Assembly (NCBI GenBank): GCA_050084515.1
Contig: CM114271.1
Coordinates: 9,486,001-9,550,000 of the forward strand
Reading direction: 5' to 3'
Source of the DNA: Blasia pusilla
Taxonomy: Eukaryota; Marchantiophyta; Marchantiopsida; Blasiales
DNA: 64,000 bases
The notes below the pieces were generated by a model. That model worked only from the letters and a program-made list of their open reading frames with translations, was not told where the DNA came from and did not search any database. Both the position numbers and the translations under genes were made by a program. Of this stretch, positions 21,748 to 35,053 are shown in pieces (positions within the stretch are counted from its first letter, which is position 1; each line of letters starts with the position of its first letter).

Positions 21748-22853
21748 GTGAAGAGGCAAGTGGCAAGGCGGTTAAGCCAAGGCGTGGCTCTCAGGCAAAG
21801 GACTGATGGCACCGCCAATGCACTTAACCCTAACCGTCACTCCAACAAGAAAAGATTATCAAGAACCAAAGCCTACAACCCCCGATTGGGCCTTTGTGTC
21901 ATTGTCATGGATACAAAGCAACCAAAAGCACAAAGTAGGCCAAAGAGAGGAGCACACAAGCGATGCCCATCTCGTCCTCGCTCCGTGCCCAAGATGTTAT
22001 TCGAAGAAGCTCTCCCCATTATGCACAGTGTCGTGAGGCCAAGTATGAAACTCAACGTTGAGTTGATTGCAGCATTGGAAGATCAGCCCCTGATGACATT
22101 TTTCCAATTGAACTAGACCCTAATATCCAGAGAATTGCTAGGGAAGTTGAGGTCCACTTGCGACATGGAGCAATTCAATTGCAAAGGGTTTGTTTCTCGA
22201 GCGCAACCCAAAAGAAGGACCGCAGATGACTGGCAAGCCACTTACCTATTTCCTGCTGCACCCGAGGTCGAGAACAATAATGAAGCACAGATTAGACACG
22301 AGGATTTGGTTGCTTTAGGTTGTGTCACCTTAGAGAGATTAGGTCAGAACGGGTATAAGGCTTCTTTGTTGTCTTTGCCTCTGTTTGCCCACTTTTGCAA
22401 GCATCTGATGACACTCTTCTTTCATGCTCGCTCTTATTATTTGAGTAACAAATTGGTGAACATGTGCTACTTGTTTTGGATGCAATAGGGAATCACAAAG
22501 CACTGGGAGTGGACTTTTCTTCTTTCCTAGAAGGACAAGTTAGGCAGATGATAGAGGTCCTACATCCAAATACTAAGTCCTTTTTTTCTCCTTTCTTGAT
22601 CCACTTGTACATACATAAGCAAGAGCTTTCTACTAACAAAGCTCTTGATTGGGTGCAACTAATGCCTGTACGCATGCTAAAGACAAGTTATGCATCGGCT
22701 TTGGGGAGTAGGGAGGTAATAGAAACGCCCCTGAGCGAAGCAATTTGGCGAAGACACCATCAAGGTTTGTCTTTGGCGTATGACAAAGAGCGTCAAGAGG
22801 TACCAAGACCAAAGCGAGTGCGGGTGGATTTAAGCTACAGTCTTCATTCTTGA
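21748..22853 (+). pseudogene. Ty3 ORF3 homologue (extra gene after pol)
   Basis: Plus-strand remnant of the same protein as 36,261-38,211. Shared parts include SRPKRGAHKRCPSRPR, LISRELLGKLRS, VALGCVTLERLGQNGYKA, ARSYYLSNKLVNMCY and FLIHLYIHKQE. It has a stop after FFQLN (22,116) and after YLFWMQ (22,488), and the coiled-coil half is missing. Function unknown. Confidence 0.6.
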
Positions 22854-22859
22854 AGACTT

Positions 22860-25107
22860 TTGTACTACTTTATACACAAAAATTGTCCTAACTGAATTAT
22901 TTTCAAAATTGGAAGTATCACATTCTCACCGGCCAAGCGTTGAAGCTCCTCACTTGAGCCCCACAGCAGCACCTATCCACCACGGAATGATATGGTTACC
23001 ATAACACTCCTCTCCATAGAAGTATCAGGAGCCGGCATGTCCCCTGCACGAACATGCCCCCCAATTAAATCTCTAAGCCAAGTGATGGCGTTGTTGAATG
23101 TTGCTAATATCGCCATCTCTCCTAGTCATCGCTCGATCATTCCACGTGTGAATTGAATGGGTAACGAGCTAAGACACCCATCACCTGATTGCCATCCTGG
23201 TGTGTAGGATGTTGACTCCTCCCAGTAATCCAGGGAAAACTCCATCGGGTACAATACTACTACTCCTCCAACCAAGACGTCATAGGAGTCAACATTGGTC
23301 ACTATCGCCTTGGCTCACACCACATAATCATTAGATGGATGACCTAGGAGAATCCTCACTACAACCTCATGTCGGGTGATAAATTACGTCATATTGACTC
23401 CACCTAAGTGGAGTCAGTATGTGGAGATCCTAAACGCTCCACATTGGCCCTCGTCAAGCCCAACCCTATAAACGCCGCTTTCCGCAACATCAAGGATTAT
23501 GCTCTTGCATCCAATAAGACGTGTTATGGACAAAACACTCTACCTCTTGGACTGTTCAAATGGAATACCTCTTCTTGATTCTCCAACAAAACAACTCCTA
23601 GGGAAACCGTAGCACGCTCTATCGTGGTTCTAGCGGGCATCTCCACCATCCTAGTAGTCGCAACCTGCCATAGATCTTAGGTGGACAGCTCGAGCATAGG
23701 CTCCAAGGGAAGTTCCACCACCTCCTCTGCAAACACCTCTGAACGTGATGCAAGAACACCAACTCCATGCTCACATAGCTAAGCCACCAGCCAAAAAACC
23801 TCTGTGGACGACCCTCCCAACATCGTAACATGGAAAGCAGAAAATCATGGGGTGCGATACATCGTAGTGGCCGTCCCCAACAACATACTCAACACGGGCT
23901 CCACCTGAGCATTTGCAATAGGATTTGTCGCACTTGCTTCTCCCATTGCCCTACATGCCTACAAACCATCAACACTTACCCTCCGAGAACTCCGATTAGG
24001 ACCCATGAATGGATTCCTTATCTCCTTGGACAACGTGAAAGACTAAGGAAGTCTGATCTATTTTTTGGCCTTCCCTCTCTACCAATCCAACTGTACATCT
24101 GCTCTACAATTAACAACAATAGCTGCCTCCATCTTTGCAGCCCCACATATCCAACCATGATCCTCCATATCTCTAGTTGCTCCATATGATGTCGATGCCG
24201 CTGATTTGGCATTGGGCAACCTCAATGCCATAGTGGCAATCTGCTACTGCAACTGTTGTATTTGAGCAACCATCCGAGCCTCACGCCCTTCGTCTTCTTC
24301 GACGCATCTAGGTGGCGGACCTCTACATCCTCCACGAGCATGGCCAAACCCCCCTCGTCGGGAAAATCCTTCTCTTGGTCCCCCAACGAGACCACTTGGT
24401 GCACGACCTTTAGGCCCACACGAAATGGCAACTCGCTTCGGTGCCTTCTCTAGCCCTCTTGAGTGTAACTTAGGATGTAAGTTGAAACATCAGGCGCATG
24501 TATGACCATACCACTGACAAGGGTCACACTGGGATACTCTTGGTGCAAATCCACCTCCTCCTCTAGGTTGAGGCATGCGTCCGATATCATGACGGGTACA
24601 ATATAGCTGGTGATGGGCTCCACCACATGCCCAACAAATAATCCTTGGTAGCTGCAATTGTTGTTGCCCTTACATATGATGGCGTAGGTCTCTGTGGCAC
24701 ATGATCGCGATGAGCTCCTTGAGCTTATAGTGCCACAATCCTTTCTCAAAATCCACGTTGTTGCACTGATGGTGCAGACAATCATAACTGCTCTCGCGCG
24801 TGATCCATGTTGCGCTCAATACACTGTGCCATCTCAAAAACATCTCTCAATGTAGGTGAGGTGCGCATCAATAGTATTGCATCCCTCACACGTCTCCTCA
24901 AGTCTTGTTCTAGTATCACGTACCATGCTTGGACAACTTGGGCTTCTATCATCCCCTATTCAACCAACGCAGGCAAGTAAATGCCTCCCACAAACTCACA
25001 TTTGTAACCGAAGGATTGCCACTTCTGTAATCCATGGGTTGCCAAACCTTGTATTGTGCTCTTCTGCATTACGTAATTCTCCCTCACTTAACAGTTTTTT
25101 TCCTATG
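22860..25107 (-). other. Decayed retroelement DNA, probably gag-like
   Basis: No intact gene. Short minus-strand frames at 24,222-24,431 and 24,450-24,785 resemble those at 50,700-51,200 (shared VGHVVEPI/VGHVVGHI-type segment and acidic stretch), so this looks like a second, older family of Ty3 gag remnant. I cannot delimit it. It is interrupted by the transposase remnant that follows. Confidence 0.35.
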
Positions 25108-26150
25108 TAGGGACTGAACATTCATGAAAATGCCCTCTGCCCAAACACAAGTGGAGCTGAGAGTGTCCATTCATCTTGGAGGTCATCAAAAGCTTGCAAA
25201 AAATTTCCCTCGTGGAGGCATGTTAACAAGAAGAGCAAGAGCAATGTTACAATCTGCAACATCTCATATATTTCTCATAAAAGGTATAACCAAGGGAAAA
25301 GCATGCTGATTTATGAACTCTGCGTTAGGACCATAGTGAGATCTGGAGATGAGAAAATGTATGTCAAAGCATTCAATTGATGCGTAGCCGGAGCTCCTTT
25401 GGAGAAAGATGACCACATTGGTGGGGACATTCGTTTCAAGACATCCAATATACATGGTGGTAGAGTAGTTTGAGTGAGACTCTTGGAGACCAGATTAGTA
25501 CCTTGACTTCAGCGAAGTCAATGATCAACATCGAGGAACCAACCCAGTGATTTATCTAGATGATGAAATCATCCCATCCAAGTTTTCAGAAACCCCGGAT
25601 AGCTCCCAAGTTTGAGTTGGCGTGTCCTCTCCAAAATTGGTAAATGACTTATCTCTTAATTCCTTTGTAGCGGGGACTTCCCATAATTCAATCTTGAGGG
25701 CTATTCGAAAATATGGCATTCCTATCATAGAGGTGGATTTCAATCTGAAAAGATGTCATATCTCTTGGAGCAACCCTGGACATGGATCCAATTGTAGAGC
25801 TGGATGTGATGGAATAAGGAGAGCATTCTGCACTTTCCTGAATAAGAATTATACAAGGATAGGCCGACCACTGCCAAGTTTATGGGGGCTAAAAACCTTT
25901 GATCTTTAGACAAGGATATGGGATCAATTGAAGTAATTCTTCTACCCAAATGAATCATGCATGTTCAGAAAGTCATATCTAGTTGTGATTTTAGCTCCAG
26001 GGAATACCCCCATGATTTGTTCCATTGCTACATAAACCAATTGCACTAAGGAGGAAATTGGAAATCTTACAAGTGCACGGTTCAGATTGGTAGATAGAGG
26101 GAGTTCGGAACATATTTGCATTACTGAGACATTCATATTTTGGATCCAAT
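25108..26150 (+). pseudogene. Fourth MULE transposase remnant (exon B part)
   Basis: Starts exactly at an exon-B-type acceptor (TATGTAG then GGACTGAACATTCATG) and follows exon B through LIKGITKG, VDFNLKRCHISWSNPGHGSN and FLNKNYTRIGRPLPSLWGLK to about 26,150, before the SWIM finger. No TIR or second gene is attached. It is more diverged than M1-M3, so it marks an older insertion. Confidence 0.65.
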
Positions 26151-27112
26151 ATGTTGTGCGCATACACATCGCTACACAATCCACATCGTTGGTCACATGT
26201 ACACGCCACACAACACCGATCTTCCCAAAACACGGTTTAATCCATCCATAAACGAAACAAACTCATGCATATACATCGAGACCCCAAAACCGCCCCCCTA
26301 GTTGGTAGTTGGGTCCCCCTAACTCTAGATAGCACACACATATGTACCCAACATGATCTACTATCCTATATATATCTAGCACCATCAGTGCCATCATCCC
26401 CCCAACACTGCAACATTGCAACACTACAACTACCCGCCATGTTGATCCCTCCAAAGAGGTCTAACACTCTCGTACACTGCTCCAAATGCTGCCACACAAT
26501 ACGTGTGGTACCCAAAGATATGAAGTCTCTACTCCAACAATACAAATTTCACCTAACTTTTTTTGCTCCAAGACGTACGCACAGCTCCACGTCGGGCTCA
26601 CGAGCTCGTCTACACTCCATGAAACTCAATGCTCGTACCCAACAATGATGACGAAGCTCCTTACCATGGGAAGAGACACCCACCCTAGCATGTCTCTCCA
26701 TGGGACTATCCACGATGGGAATTTCCTCCGCATGTGTGATCCTCTTCCCAAACTCTCTTGATCAGCTAACACCACCTATGAATGCTGCCAACATGGTCAC
26801 AATATCCTCCTGTGGTTGACCAGCACTACCCCCTGCAAATTGCACGGGTAGATGGCTCACTCATCCATCACACCATTGCCACCATGGCCGATAAGAAAGT
26901 ATCTCCTCCCAAAACTCCAAGATAAAACCAAGGAGACACAACTCCATAATCCCTACCAACACATCAAACGACTCTGTCGGTGTTGTAATCGCCCGAGTGC
27001 GCACCATCGCACTGTCCGACTCATGCTATGGCTGAAGTCTAACCGCCCACTTGTGTCAAGTCATTTATTGCATGGGTGATACTCTTCCAAGATAGGTTTG
27101 TATTTGAAAGGG
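26151..27112. other. Unassigned decayed DNA
   Basis: No convincing gene, palindromes or known repeat seen. Composition (CA- and CC-rich) matches the flanking gag-like remnant at 22,860-25,107, of which it may be the continuation. Confidence 0.3.
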
Positions 27113-28371
27113 TTTGATACCTGCAATTTGGTAATTTTGAAGATAAATACATGTTTGTATTAAAAATGAGTATAGATGTATTCAAGAATGAAGTCTAAAG
27201 ACTCTTTGAATTCAAGCTTGTATATACAAGGCATTCTTGAATATTATTTTGGTGTAATGGAAGAATAGAGAGTGTTGGAATAGATTATGAAGCTCCTAGG
27301 ATAAGGTAGAGAGGTGGAACATCAAGGACTTGCCTTCGAGGAGTGGGAAATTAGTTAACAAAGTCGGAAGACCAAAAGCAAAGCTCAGAAGAAACAAGGA
27401 AGACCGGTAAAGAACCTGTTAATGAAGTACTTTGTTCTTGAGGGGAGCACCAAGATGAAGCACACTAGTACTTTCCGAAGGAACAAAGAACAAAGCACTT
27501 GGAACAAGAGCGAAGCACTTTGTCAATTAAGGAAGAGGTCCCAACTTCGCAACAAAGAAAAGACTGTCCACGATTTCAAGCGACATACCATTAGAGTAAT
27601 TAGGCCAAGAAGAGGCATGCCTTTTTTGAGCAGATAGGAAGTTAGAACAATAACAACCAGAGGATTCATAGGGATCATAGGAAAAGCCAAGAGAACCGTA
27701 GATTAAAGTAGTTAAAAGATCCCAAGAGGCATCTACTCTAAAGAAACACTCTAGATCTTTATTATTGGCATCGGTTAAGAGACTATTTAAAGATAATCAA
27801 TAGAGTCTTCAATATCATTCTATCGCGATGTCCTTATGATGTAGGAATGATTCGAGCAAAGGAGTAATACCCTCTCGTGCTTGTATACACTTTGAAGGCT
27901 TCTTATTCTTGATGGAATAGTAAAGAATCCATTTCTTCATTATGATGTGCGGCGTGTATGCATGAGTGAGCTTATTGGGTCTGCACAGTGAGGTGTGGAT
28001 TGGGAGAGCAACTTTCACCAACAGAATAATCAAAACTAGGATGTGAGAAATATATTTGATAGAGAGTAGCTTTCCAGGACGGATTGAGTTCCGAAAGTAG
28101 GAGAAGCCATCTCGTTGATGAGATTTCCGTGAGGATCTGCCTGAGCATTCATTCCATTCCACTTGAGAGAAAAGAGGAAGGAAAGCTTGGTACATGTAGG
28201 AAGAAAGATACTATGATAAATGATTGGATTCGACTTGTATACATATCACTACAACTTTCACATGATAAACAACACCTTAAGCTTTCTTTTCAGCTAATCG
28301 TGATCTTCTTGGGGATTGAACTACATAAATCATCATAAAAAGATCAATTCCTATAATTCTTGTACATTACA
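27113..28371 (+). repeat. Solo Ty3 LTR
   Basis: Full-length relative of the G1/G2 LTRs: starts TTTGATACC (versus TGTGATACC), ends TTGTACATTACA, and has no internal domain on either side. Flanks read AAGGG and AAGGA, a near-perfect 5-bp target duplication, which fits LTR-LTR recombination. Confidence 0.7.
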
Positions 28372-28579
28372 AAGGAACAAAACTCAATGTCGCCTTTCTG
28401 TAATCCCAACGCCAAACACGTTGCCTTCCCTAACATCAAGGTTTGCGCTCCCAAATGAACTAAGGTGCACTGCGGGTGGTACACCGTACATGTGGGACTA
28501 ACCAAGCAAAACACTCCAACTTGGTTATCCAACAATACCACACCCGATGTGATCATGGCTTGCTGTATCACTAGCCTAG

Positions 28580-29863
28580 TGTGATATCCACAATTTTGAA
28601 CTTTTGAAGAAATATATCTTTTTATTCAACAAAGACTTGTATATACATTATGATTTTGATTATTATATAATATAATGGGGAGGAATGAGTAAGATTAAAG
28701 TGAATCACGAAGCTCCAAGGACAAGGTAGAGAGATAGAAAATCAAGGATTTGCATAAGAGGAGAGGAGACTAAAATAACGAAGTCTCAAGACCCAGCAAG
28801 AAGCTTCGGAACGACAACGAAGCTCAACGAAGCTCTGTCTACGGAGTGCTTCGCTCTATAACAAAGCATAATGAAGCAGGAAGAAGAAGAGAAAGAAGTA
28901 CTTCCCTCTTGTAAAAAGCGCAAAGAATGAAGCACCTAGAACAAGAACAAATAATGGAGCGCTTTGTCTTCAGATCAGGAGAAAGAGCTTTGTCCTCAAG
29001 CGAAGCAAAAGAAGTCTAGACCTAATAGCGAAGCAAAGCTAAGATTGACTGTGATTTCAAGCGACAGATAATTAAAACAGTTAGAATAGGAGGAGACGCA
29101 ACCCTTAATATCAAATTGGTAGTTATGACAATTTTGTTCTGCGGATTCATAGGGATCATAGGAAAAGCAAAGAGCACCACAGATCTAGGTAGTTACAAAT
29201 GTTGAAGAGCCATCAGCTTCATCAAAACCGCTTCGAATCTTTGGATCACTCCTCCTTGAGAGAGTATTTAAGAAGCATAGAAATAACTATGATTATCATT
29301 CTCTTACGATGTCCTCATGTTGTAGGAATGGTCCGAGCAAGGGAGTAGTACCCTCTCGAGCTTGTATACACTTTGAAGCTTTCTCATTCTTGATGGAGTA
29401 GTAAAGCAATCATTCATTCATTCTGATGTGCGATGCTTATGTTTGAGTATTCTTTTTGGGGCTACAGAGTGAAGAGTGAATCATGAGAACCTTTCTCATC
29501 AATGGAATAATCAACATAAAATTGTAGGAAATCTGTTTAACAGAGAGTAGCATGCCGAGACGGATTGAATTCCGAAAGTAGGAGAAGCCAGCTTTCATGT
29601 TGAGGTCTCTGCGAGGTTTCTTGATATCGAGAGGAAATCTACCTGAGCATGTTGTCAACTCCACTAGAGAGAATTGAGAAAAGAAACTTTGGTACTAAGA
29701 AAGATCCAAAGATATTGATAAGACATTGAATATAAATCATACACATTTAAATACAACTATTACAACACAATTGTAATTTCGAACTCTCTTTTCATCAAAC
29801 AATGATCCTCTTGAGGATCGAACTTATTAAACGACTGTAAAATAGAAACTCTTATACATTACA
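28580..29863 (+). repeat. G1 5' LTR
   Basis: Begins TGTGATATCCACAATTTTG and ends CTTATACATTACA. It aligns along its length with the G2 LTR. Rich in GAAGC/GCTTC motifs (28,780-29,040). Confidence 0.75.
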
Positions 29864-29882
29864 TAGAGAACAAGAAACTTTT

Positions 29883-29900
29883 TGGCGCCGCTGCCGGGGA
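29883..29900 (+). other. G1 primer-binding site
   Basis: TGGCGCCGCTGCCGGGGA, 19 bases after the apparent LTR end. Matches, with one difference, the TGGCGCCGTTGCCGGGGA site of plant Athila/Tat elements, which is complementary to the 3' end of a tRNA (Asp type as I recall). Confidence 0.7.
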
Positions 29901-30642
29901 TCATAAGCTTTGCTGGAGAGGGAGAGAGACACATGGGGAATCCAGGAGCGGGGAAAGAAGCCTCATCTCCTAGAAGACCCAACCAGCTAGTTCTTACTGA
30001 AGACCACTTGCTATCTCTAGCTATCCCCTTGAGACAATGGATGAAAGAAGATAACAATCGGTTTGCTACAATGGTGCTAGAAAAGATAGAAAAATTAATT
30101 AGTATTGTCAAAGAACCAGTCGCCGAACGGTGCTTTGCCCATGAATGTCAATTGTACTCGGTGATGACCCAGTACTTCTGTTTATGGGAGAAAACCTAGC
30201 AGGAAGATTAAGAGCACCTGCACACTCCTGTAGGCGTTAGGAATTAGGAAGATTTAATTTCCCTCCATGAACCCCTACCTTGTGGCAATCATGGGTGCGG
30301 AAGTAAGCTCCCGAATCCCAGAAGGGACTCATGGAAGTCTCCCGACCCTCTTCGCGAGATCAGTGAGCTGATCAATGCAATAAGAAACAGGAAGATCACC
30401 CGTCTTGGAGACTGCCGGGGGTGTCTCCCAGTCTTCGTCTTCACACAAAGCCCAAGAGCAAGAAGAGGGACAAAAATACGCTCCCCACCACGTCTCTTGC
30501 CAGTTTGCAGTTGGACGAAGAGTCGACCTAGAACCCCTTTGGGGACTCAGGGGATGAGGAGCCAACCAAATCAACAAGATCGGAACTGCTGCCTCCTCCC
30601 TCCCAAGCATCCAGCCCTCGACCCAGCAGCAGACATTTCCTA

Positions 30643-32237
30643 ATGGCCAACACTAGGAAGATATTGCTAAGATACCCCACGTTTGCAGGGGGACGGCGAG
30701 ATGATGTTGACAACTTTGTGCTTGAATTTACCATGTGGCCAAGGGTAATGGGGAAGGCTCAGAGGGGGATTTGTTGCGAGTCTTTCCTTGCCTGCTTAAG
30801 AAGCGAGCAAGCCAATGGTACGAGGGTCTCGGAGCGGACGTCACGGAAATCTGGAAAAGGGTACTGGAGGCCTTTCTTCATGGGTTCCGGGACCTGGAGT
30901 TCGAGGACAGGCTTCTAACAAAGCTTCGCGACCTGAAACGTAAAAAGGAGGAAACTCTCAGGGAATACACCCAAAGGTTTCGAAGCCTTGTGAGTAAACT
31001 TGAACACACTACTACCTCACAATTGGTAGATTGGTTTGTGTTGAGATTGTACAAAGAAATGGACCGATACTGCCCGCGAGGCCAACGAGATTCCCTGGAA
31101 GCAGTCATAGCCTCCGCAGAGGCGTACGAGGCCTCAGAGAAGTCTTGTAAAACACAAAGATGGCGTCACCAACGACAAGGGTCTTCGCAAACTAGTGCTT
31201 CGTCGGAGGATGAAGCGTCTTCCATAGACACGGAATCCTCTATTGGGGACACTTCGGAGTCCTCGGACTCTGAAAAAGATTTAAAATATAAGCGGAAAAG
31301 AAAAACCACGCGCCATCACGCTCCTAAGCATTGAAGGAAAACCCGACCAACAAGGCACCTTCCCCAACGGTCGGAAAGTCCAGTGAGGGGGACAGCGAGG
31401 AAGGAAGGCAAGTCTGCCATTGAAGAGCTAAGTAAACAAATGGCGGAATTGAAGGTACATCTGGCGGCCCAGAAGGAACTTAGAAGACGACCAGGTCTGA
31501 TGAGGCCCAAACATTTGGTGCAGTACCTGCGGAACCCAAGGGCATACTGCTCAGGAATATCATACTTAGAGAGATTTATGTTGGATCCAGCAAGATCCAA
31601 CTATAGAAGAAGGGTGGTATGAACCCGAACAATGGGAAGGGTGCTATGCAATCCAAGCTATGCCACCACATAATCCCGGACAAAGTTGGATCACCCGATA
31701 TGTGCCTCCATAATACGAGGACCCCTAAGACAGATTATAGGCGCGGTAGCCTTCACGCCACCCATGAAAAGGAATTGTTGTTATATTTGCGGGGCAGTTG
31801 ACCATTGGGCTAATAATTGCCCACATCCAAAGCGGCCAGTAGGACTCAATCCATTGTGCGGAAATTGCAAGAAGGGCGGGCACACTGCAGTGGAATTCTC
31901 GGAGCCCAAGGTCCCGCGGATGTTGGTAAAGTATGTCAACACCCCAGCAGCCCAATCAGAGTCCAAGAATGACGTAAATGTGCAACTCGTCCGAGTGGAA
32001 GAGTTAGGTTCCCCCAGACCAAGGCGAGTCACTATCAGGGAGGAGGACTTAGACAGAACGGCAGCCAAAGAATCATTGGACTGGCCCAAGGAGCTCCAAA
32101 ATACCGTTCTTGCTGTCACCACGAGGTCCAAGAATCAGACCACTCGGACCCCAGGAAAGGTGCTTCGTCTTCACGCGAAGCTAAAGACCCCAAGACGAAA
32201 AGTGTCGATGCCTTCCGCTGCGGGAAGGCCATCCTAA
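30643..32237 (+). pseudogene. G1 gag
   Basis: Plus-strand gag. It starts at ATG of MANTRKILLRYPTFAGGRRD and continues after a frameshift (about 30,730) with the retrotransposon capsid region (LKKRASQWYEGLGADVTEIW, TLREYTQRFRSLV), a Ser/Glu-rich stretch, and two zinc knuckles near 31,770-31,900. The first is CYICGAVDHWANNC. In the second the last Cys is Phe (C...C...H...F), so it is damaged; G2 has the intact Cys. A stop at 31,332 and further frameshifts divide the gene. The capsid packages the element RNA. Confidence 0.75.
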
Positions 32238-35005
32238 AAGGCGATGTTGACCCGGCCTTCGATCGAAGTCACCCTAAGTACTTCCATTGGGACATTGAGG
32301 ACCAGGTTCGGGCTCAAGTGCGCAAGGACCAAGGGCCAGAAGGGAGGCAGACCACAGAGAAGACGAGAACCGGAACGACTTCGGCAGTGCAAGCCATCGT
32401 GACATCACCTCTGGTCTTAGAAGCCTATGACTTACTCAAGGACTTGGCGTCAACCCCGTCCAATATAACCCTGCTGCAATTATTAATGGATAACCGTGTG
32501 TACGGAAAAATTTTGCGGTAGTGGAAGATAAGCCGCAGAAAACCCAAGAAGTCTGCAAAGAATCTACCAATAGTGGATCTGTTCCGTATCGAAGTGGAAG
32601 ATTTGGGAGCCCCAGAGGTAGAAGTAGAGATTGAGGGACACACCATTAAGAAGGTCCCCATTGACTCAGGAAGTGGAATTAACATTATGACAGAACAGAC
32701 GGCCCGGGCACTAGGATACACGGAGTACGAGCCCACCGACAAGTATCTGCGGTTTGCGGATCAGTCCCGGAAGCAACCCCTTGGACATCTCACTTAGATC
32801 CTGACCATGCTCAGCAAGGTGCTATTTATGTTGGACTACTTAGTATTGCAGCCCCTAACAGCCAGTGGCTATCCTTTGGTTATTGGAAGACCCTGGCTAT
32901 ACGGTGCGAGAGTGACTACGGACTGGAAAAGGAGACGATTCACGTTCCACGCTCCGGACCAGGTCTCAAAATGACTCATCAAGCTGTTGTGGAAATCACG
33001 ACCACCCCAAGGAGAAACGCCACCGACCGATGAAGGCTATACGCCAGATCAAGAGCAAACTACAACTACTGAGTCCTCGTCCAATGTGTATTATTTAGAA
33101 AAGGAAGAGGTCGACATTATTTAAAACATAAGTCGACCTGAGAGGAAGAGGAGCTGGGTTATAGCACATTCTAGTTCACAGAAAGTATGGTTCAAGAAAA
33201 GGACTACGTACAGGTCTTAATTACAGGTCAGAAGTCTCTACGCCTCTCGGAAGATTTGTCTCCAACCAAACTCATTAAGTATAAAAGGTTATTGATTGAG
33301 TATTTGGATGTGTTTGCATACTCCATGGATGAAATGACAAGGATTCCAGCATGGTATGGTGAACACCGAATTGATCTAAAGGAAGGTGCGGTCCCGGTAC
33401 GGATGAGGAAATATCGCCTCAACCCGAAGTACTCATTGTTAGTCAAGGACGAAATCGACCAGTGTCTCAAGGCGGGAATAATTTATCCTCTGTTCAGTAG
33501 CAAGTGGGTGTTGCCCATTGTGATTGTACCCAAAAAACAAATGGGAAAAATCAGAGTGTGCCAGGATTATCGGAAATTGAATTCGGCCACCTTAAAGGAC
33601 CATCACCCCCTACCTTTCATTGACACTATTTTGGAAAAAGTTGTCGGCCACGAGCGTTATACCTTTTTGGATGGATACTCGAGTTATAACCAGATATCTA
33701 TACGAGAAAAAGATCGGCCCCTCACAACTTTCACCACGGACTGGGGAACTTTCGCGTATCGTGTGATGCCCTTTGGGTTGTGCAATGCGCCAGCTTCCTT
33801 CCAACGGATGATGATCTCCATCTTCCAAGAGTATCTGCAGAAGTTTGTTGAAATTTTCCTGGACAACTTTTGTATCGTCAGTACAGAGGCCGAACACTTG
33901 GAAAAATTAGAATTAACCCTCGCTCGTTGTCGCGAAGTGCATTTGTCCCTCCATCCGGAAAAATCGTATATTGCCATGAAACAAGGGATTTTGTTGGGGC
34001 ACAGAGTGTCGGTTCAAGGAATTAAAGTCAACAAGGCCAAAGTGGATATTATCGTCGCATTAGAACCACCCACCAATCTCCGAGAATTGAGAGGATTCTT
34101 GGGACACGTGAGATATTATCGACGGTTTATTAGGGATTATGCAGTGAAAGTAGGAGCTCTTACCGCATTACTTAAAAAAGCTACCGAATGGGAGTGGACC
34201 CCATCTTGCCAAGCGCATTTGAGGCCTTAAAGGGAGCATTGCAAAAGGCTCCTGTACTTCGGTCCCCCGATTGGACCAAACCCTTCCACGTATATGTGGA
34301 CACATCCTTGTTTGCCATTGGAGTGGTGCTCAACCAACTAGATGAGAAAAAACATGATTTCCCGGTTTACTATGCAGGCCGGCAACTATCTTCAACGAGC
34401 ATAAATATACAACTACCGAATGAGAGGCGTTAGGCATGGTCTTCTTGTGCAAAAAGTTCCGACATTATTTATTAGGGTACGAGTTTGTCTTCCATGTAGA
34501 TCATTTCGCGCTCCGACCATTAATGGTTAATTCCTGTTGCTCCAAGAATTCACATTCGATGTCATTATCCATCCCGGCAAGGTTCATACCAATGCGGATT
34601 TTCTTTCCTGGTTGAGGATGACGAACGCGGACCTCACAAAATCCGTGGATGACACCTTTCCCGATGAAGACCTGTTCCAGATCACGGAGGACCGGTTGTG
34701 CCAATCCTTTTATGAAGATATTTTGCGTTTTTTAATTATTCTGCGACTTCCCGTCCCTATGACACCGGAGGTACGAGCAGTCTTTTTGCATAAGATAGGA
34801 CCATATGAGATATGTCAGGGGATACTATTCAAATGAGGTGCGGATGAAGATTATCGGAGATGCTTGGAAGCAAAAGAAATCCCCCATGTCATCAGAGCCA
34901 TGCATGCGGCTGATTCTAGTGGACACTATGCTGTAAAAAATACCGTTAAGAAAATCTTGGCCGCACGTTATTGGTGGCCAACTATGTACAAAGATGTAGG
35001 TAACT
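32238..35005 (+). pseudogene. G1 pol, protease to partial integrase
   Basis: The protease region has IDSGSGINIM (32,660-32,700). The reverse transcriptase is one open frame at 33,187-34,230 with PFGLCNAPASF and the active-site block reading FLDNF where G2 has FLDDF, so the second catalytic Asp is Asn and this copy could not polymerise. RNase H follows with frameshifts (34,188-34,540), then the integrase HHCC start (GHYAVKNTVKKILAARYWWP) and truncation at about 35,005. Confidence 0.8.
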
Positions 35006-35053
35006 TTATAGGCAGAAACTCTTATTTATTACACCTAGATATAAATAGAAACT

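Larger units (their letters stand above)
28580..35048 (+). mobile_element. Ty3/gypsy element G1 (3' truncated)
   Basis: Order: 5' LTR (28,580-29,863), primer-binding site, gag, protease, reverse transcriptase, RNase H and the start of integrase on the plus strand. It stops in the integrase zinc region at about 35,005, followed by a 40-base scrap resembling an LTR end; G2 begins at 35,054. No 3' LTR or ORF3 remains. The pol order PR-RT-RH-IN defines Ty3/gypsy; the primer site and ORF3 in sister copies point to the Tat/Athila branch. Confidence 0.8.
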
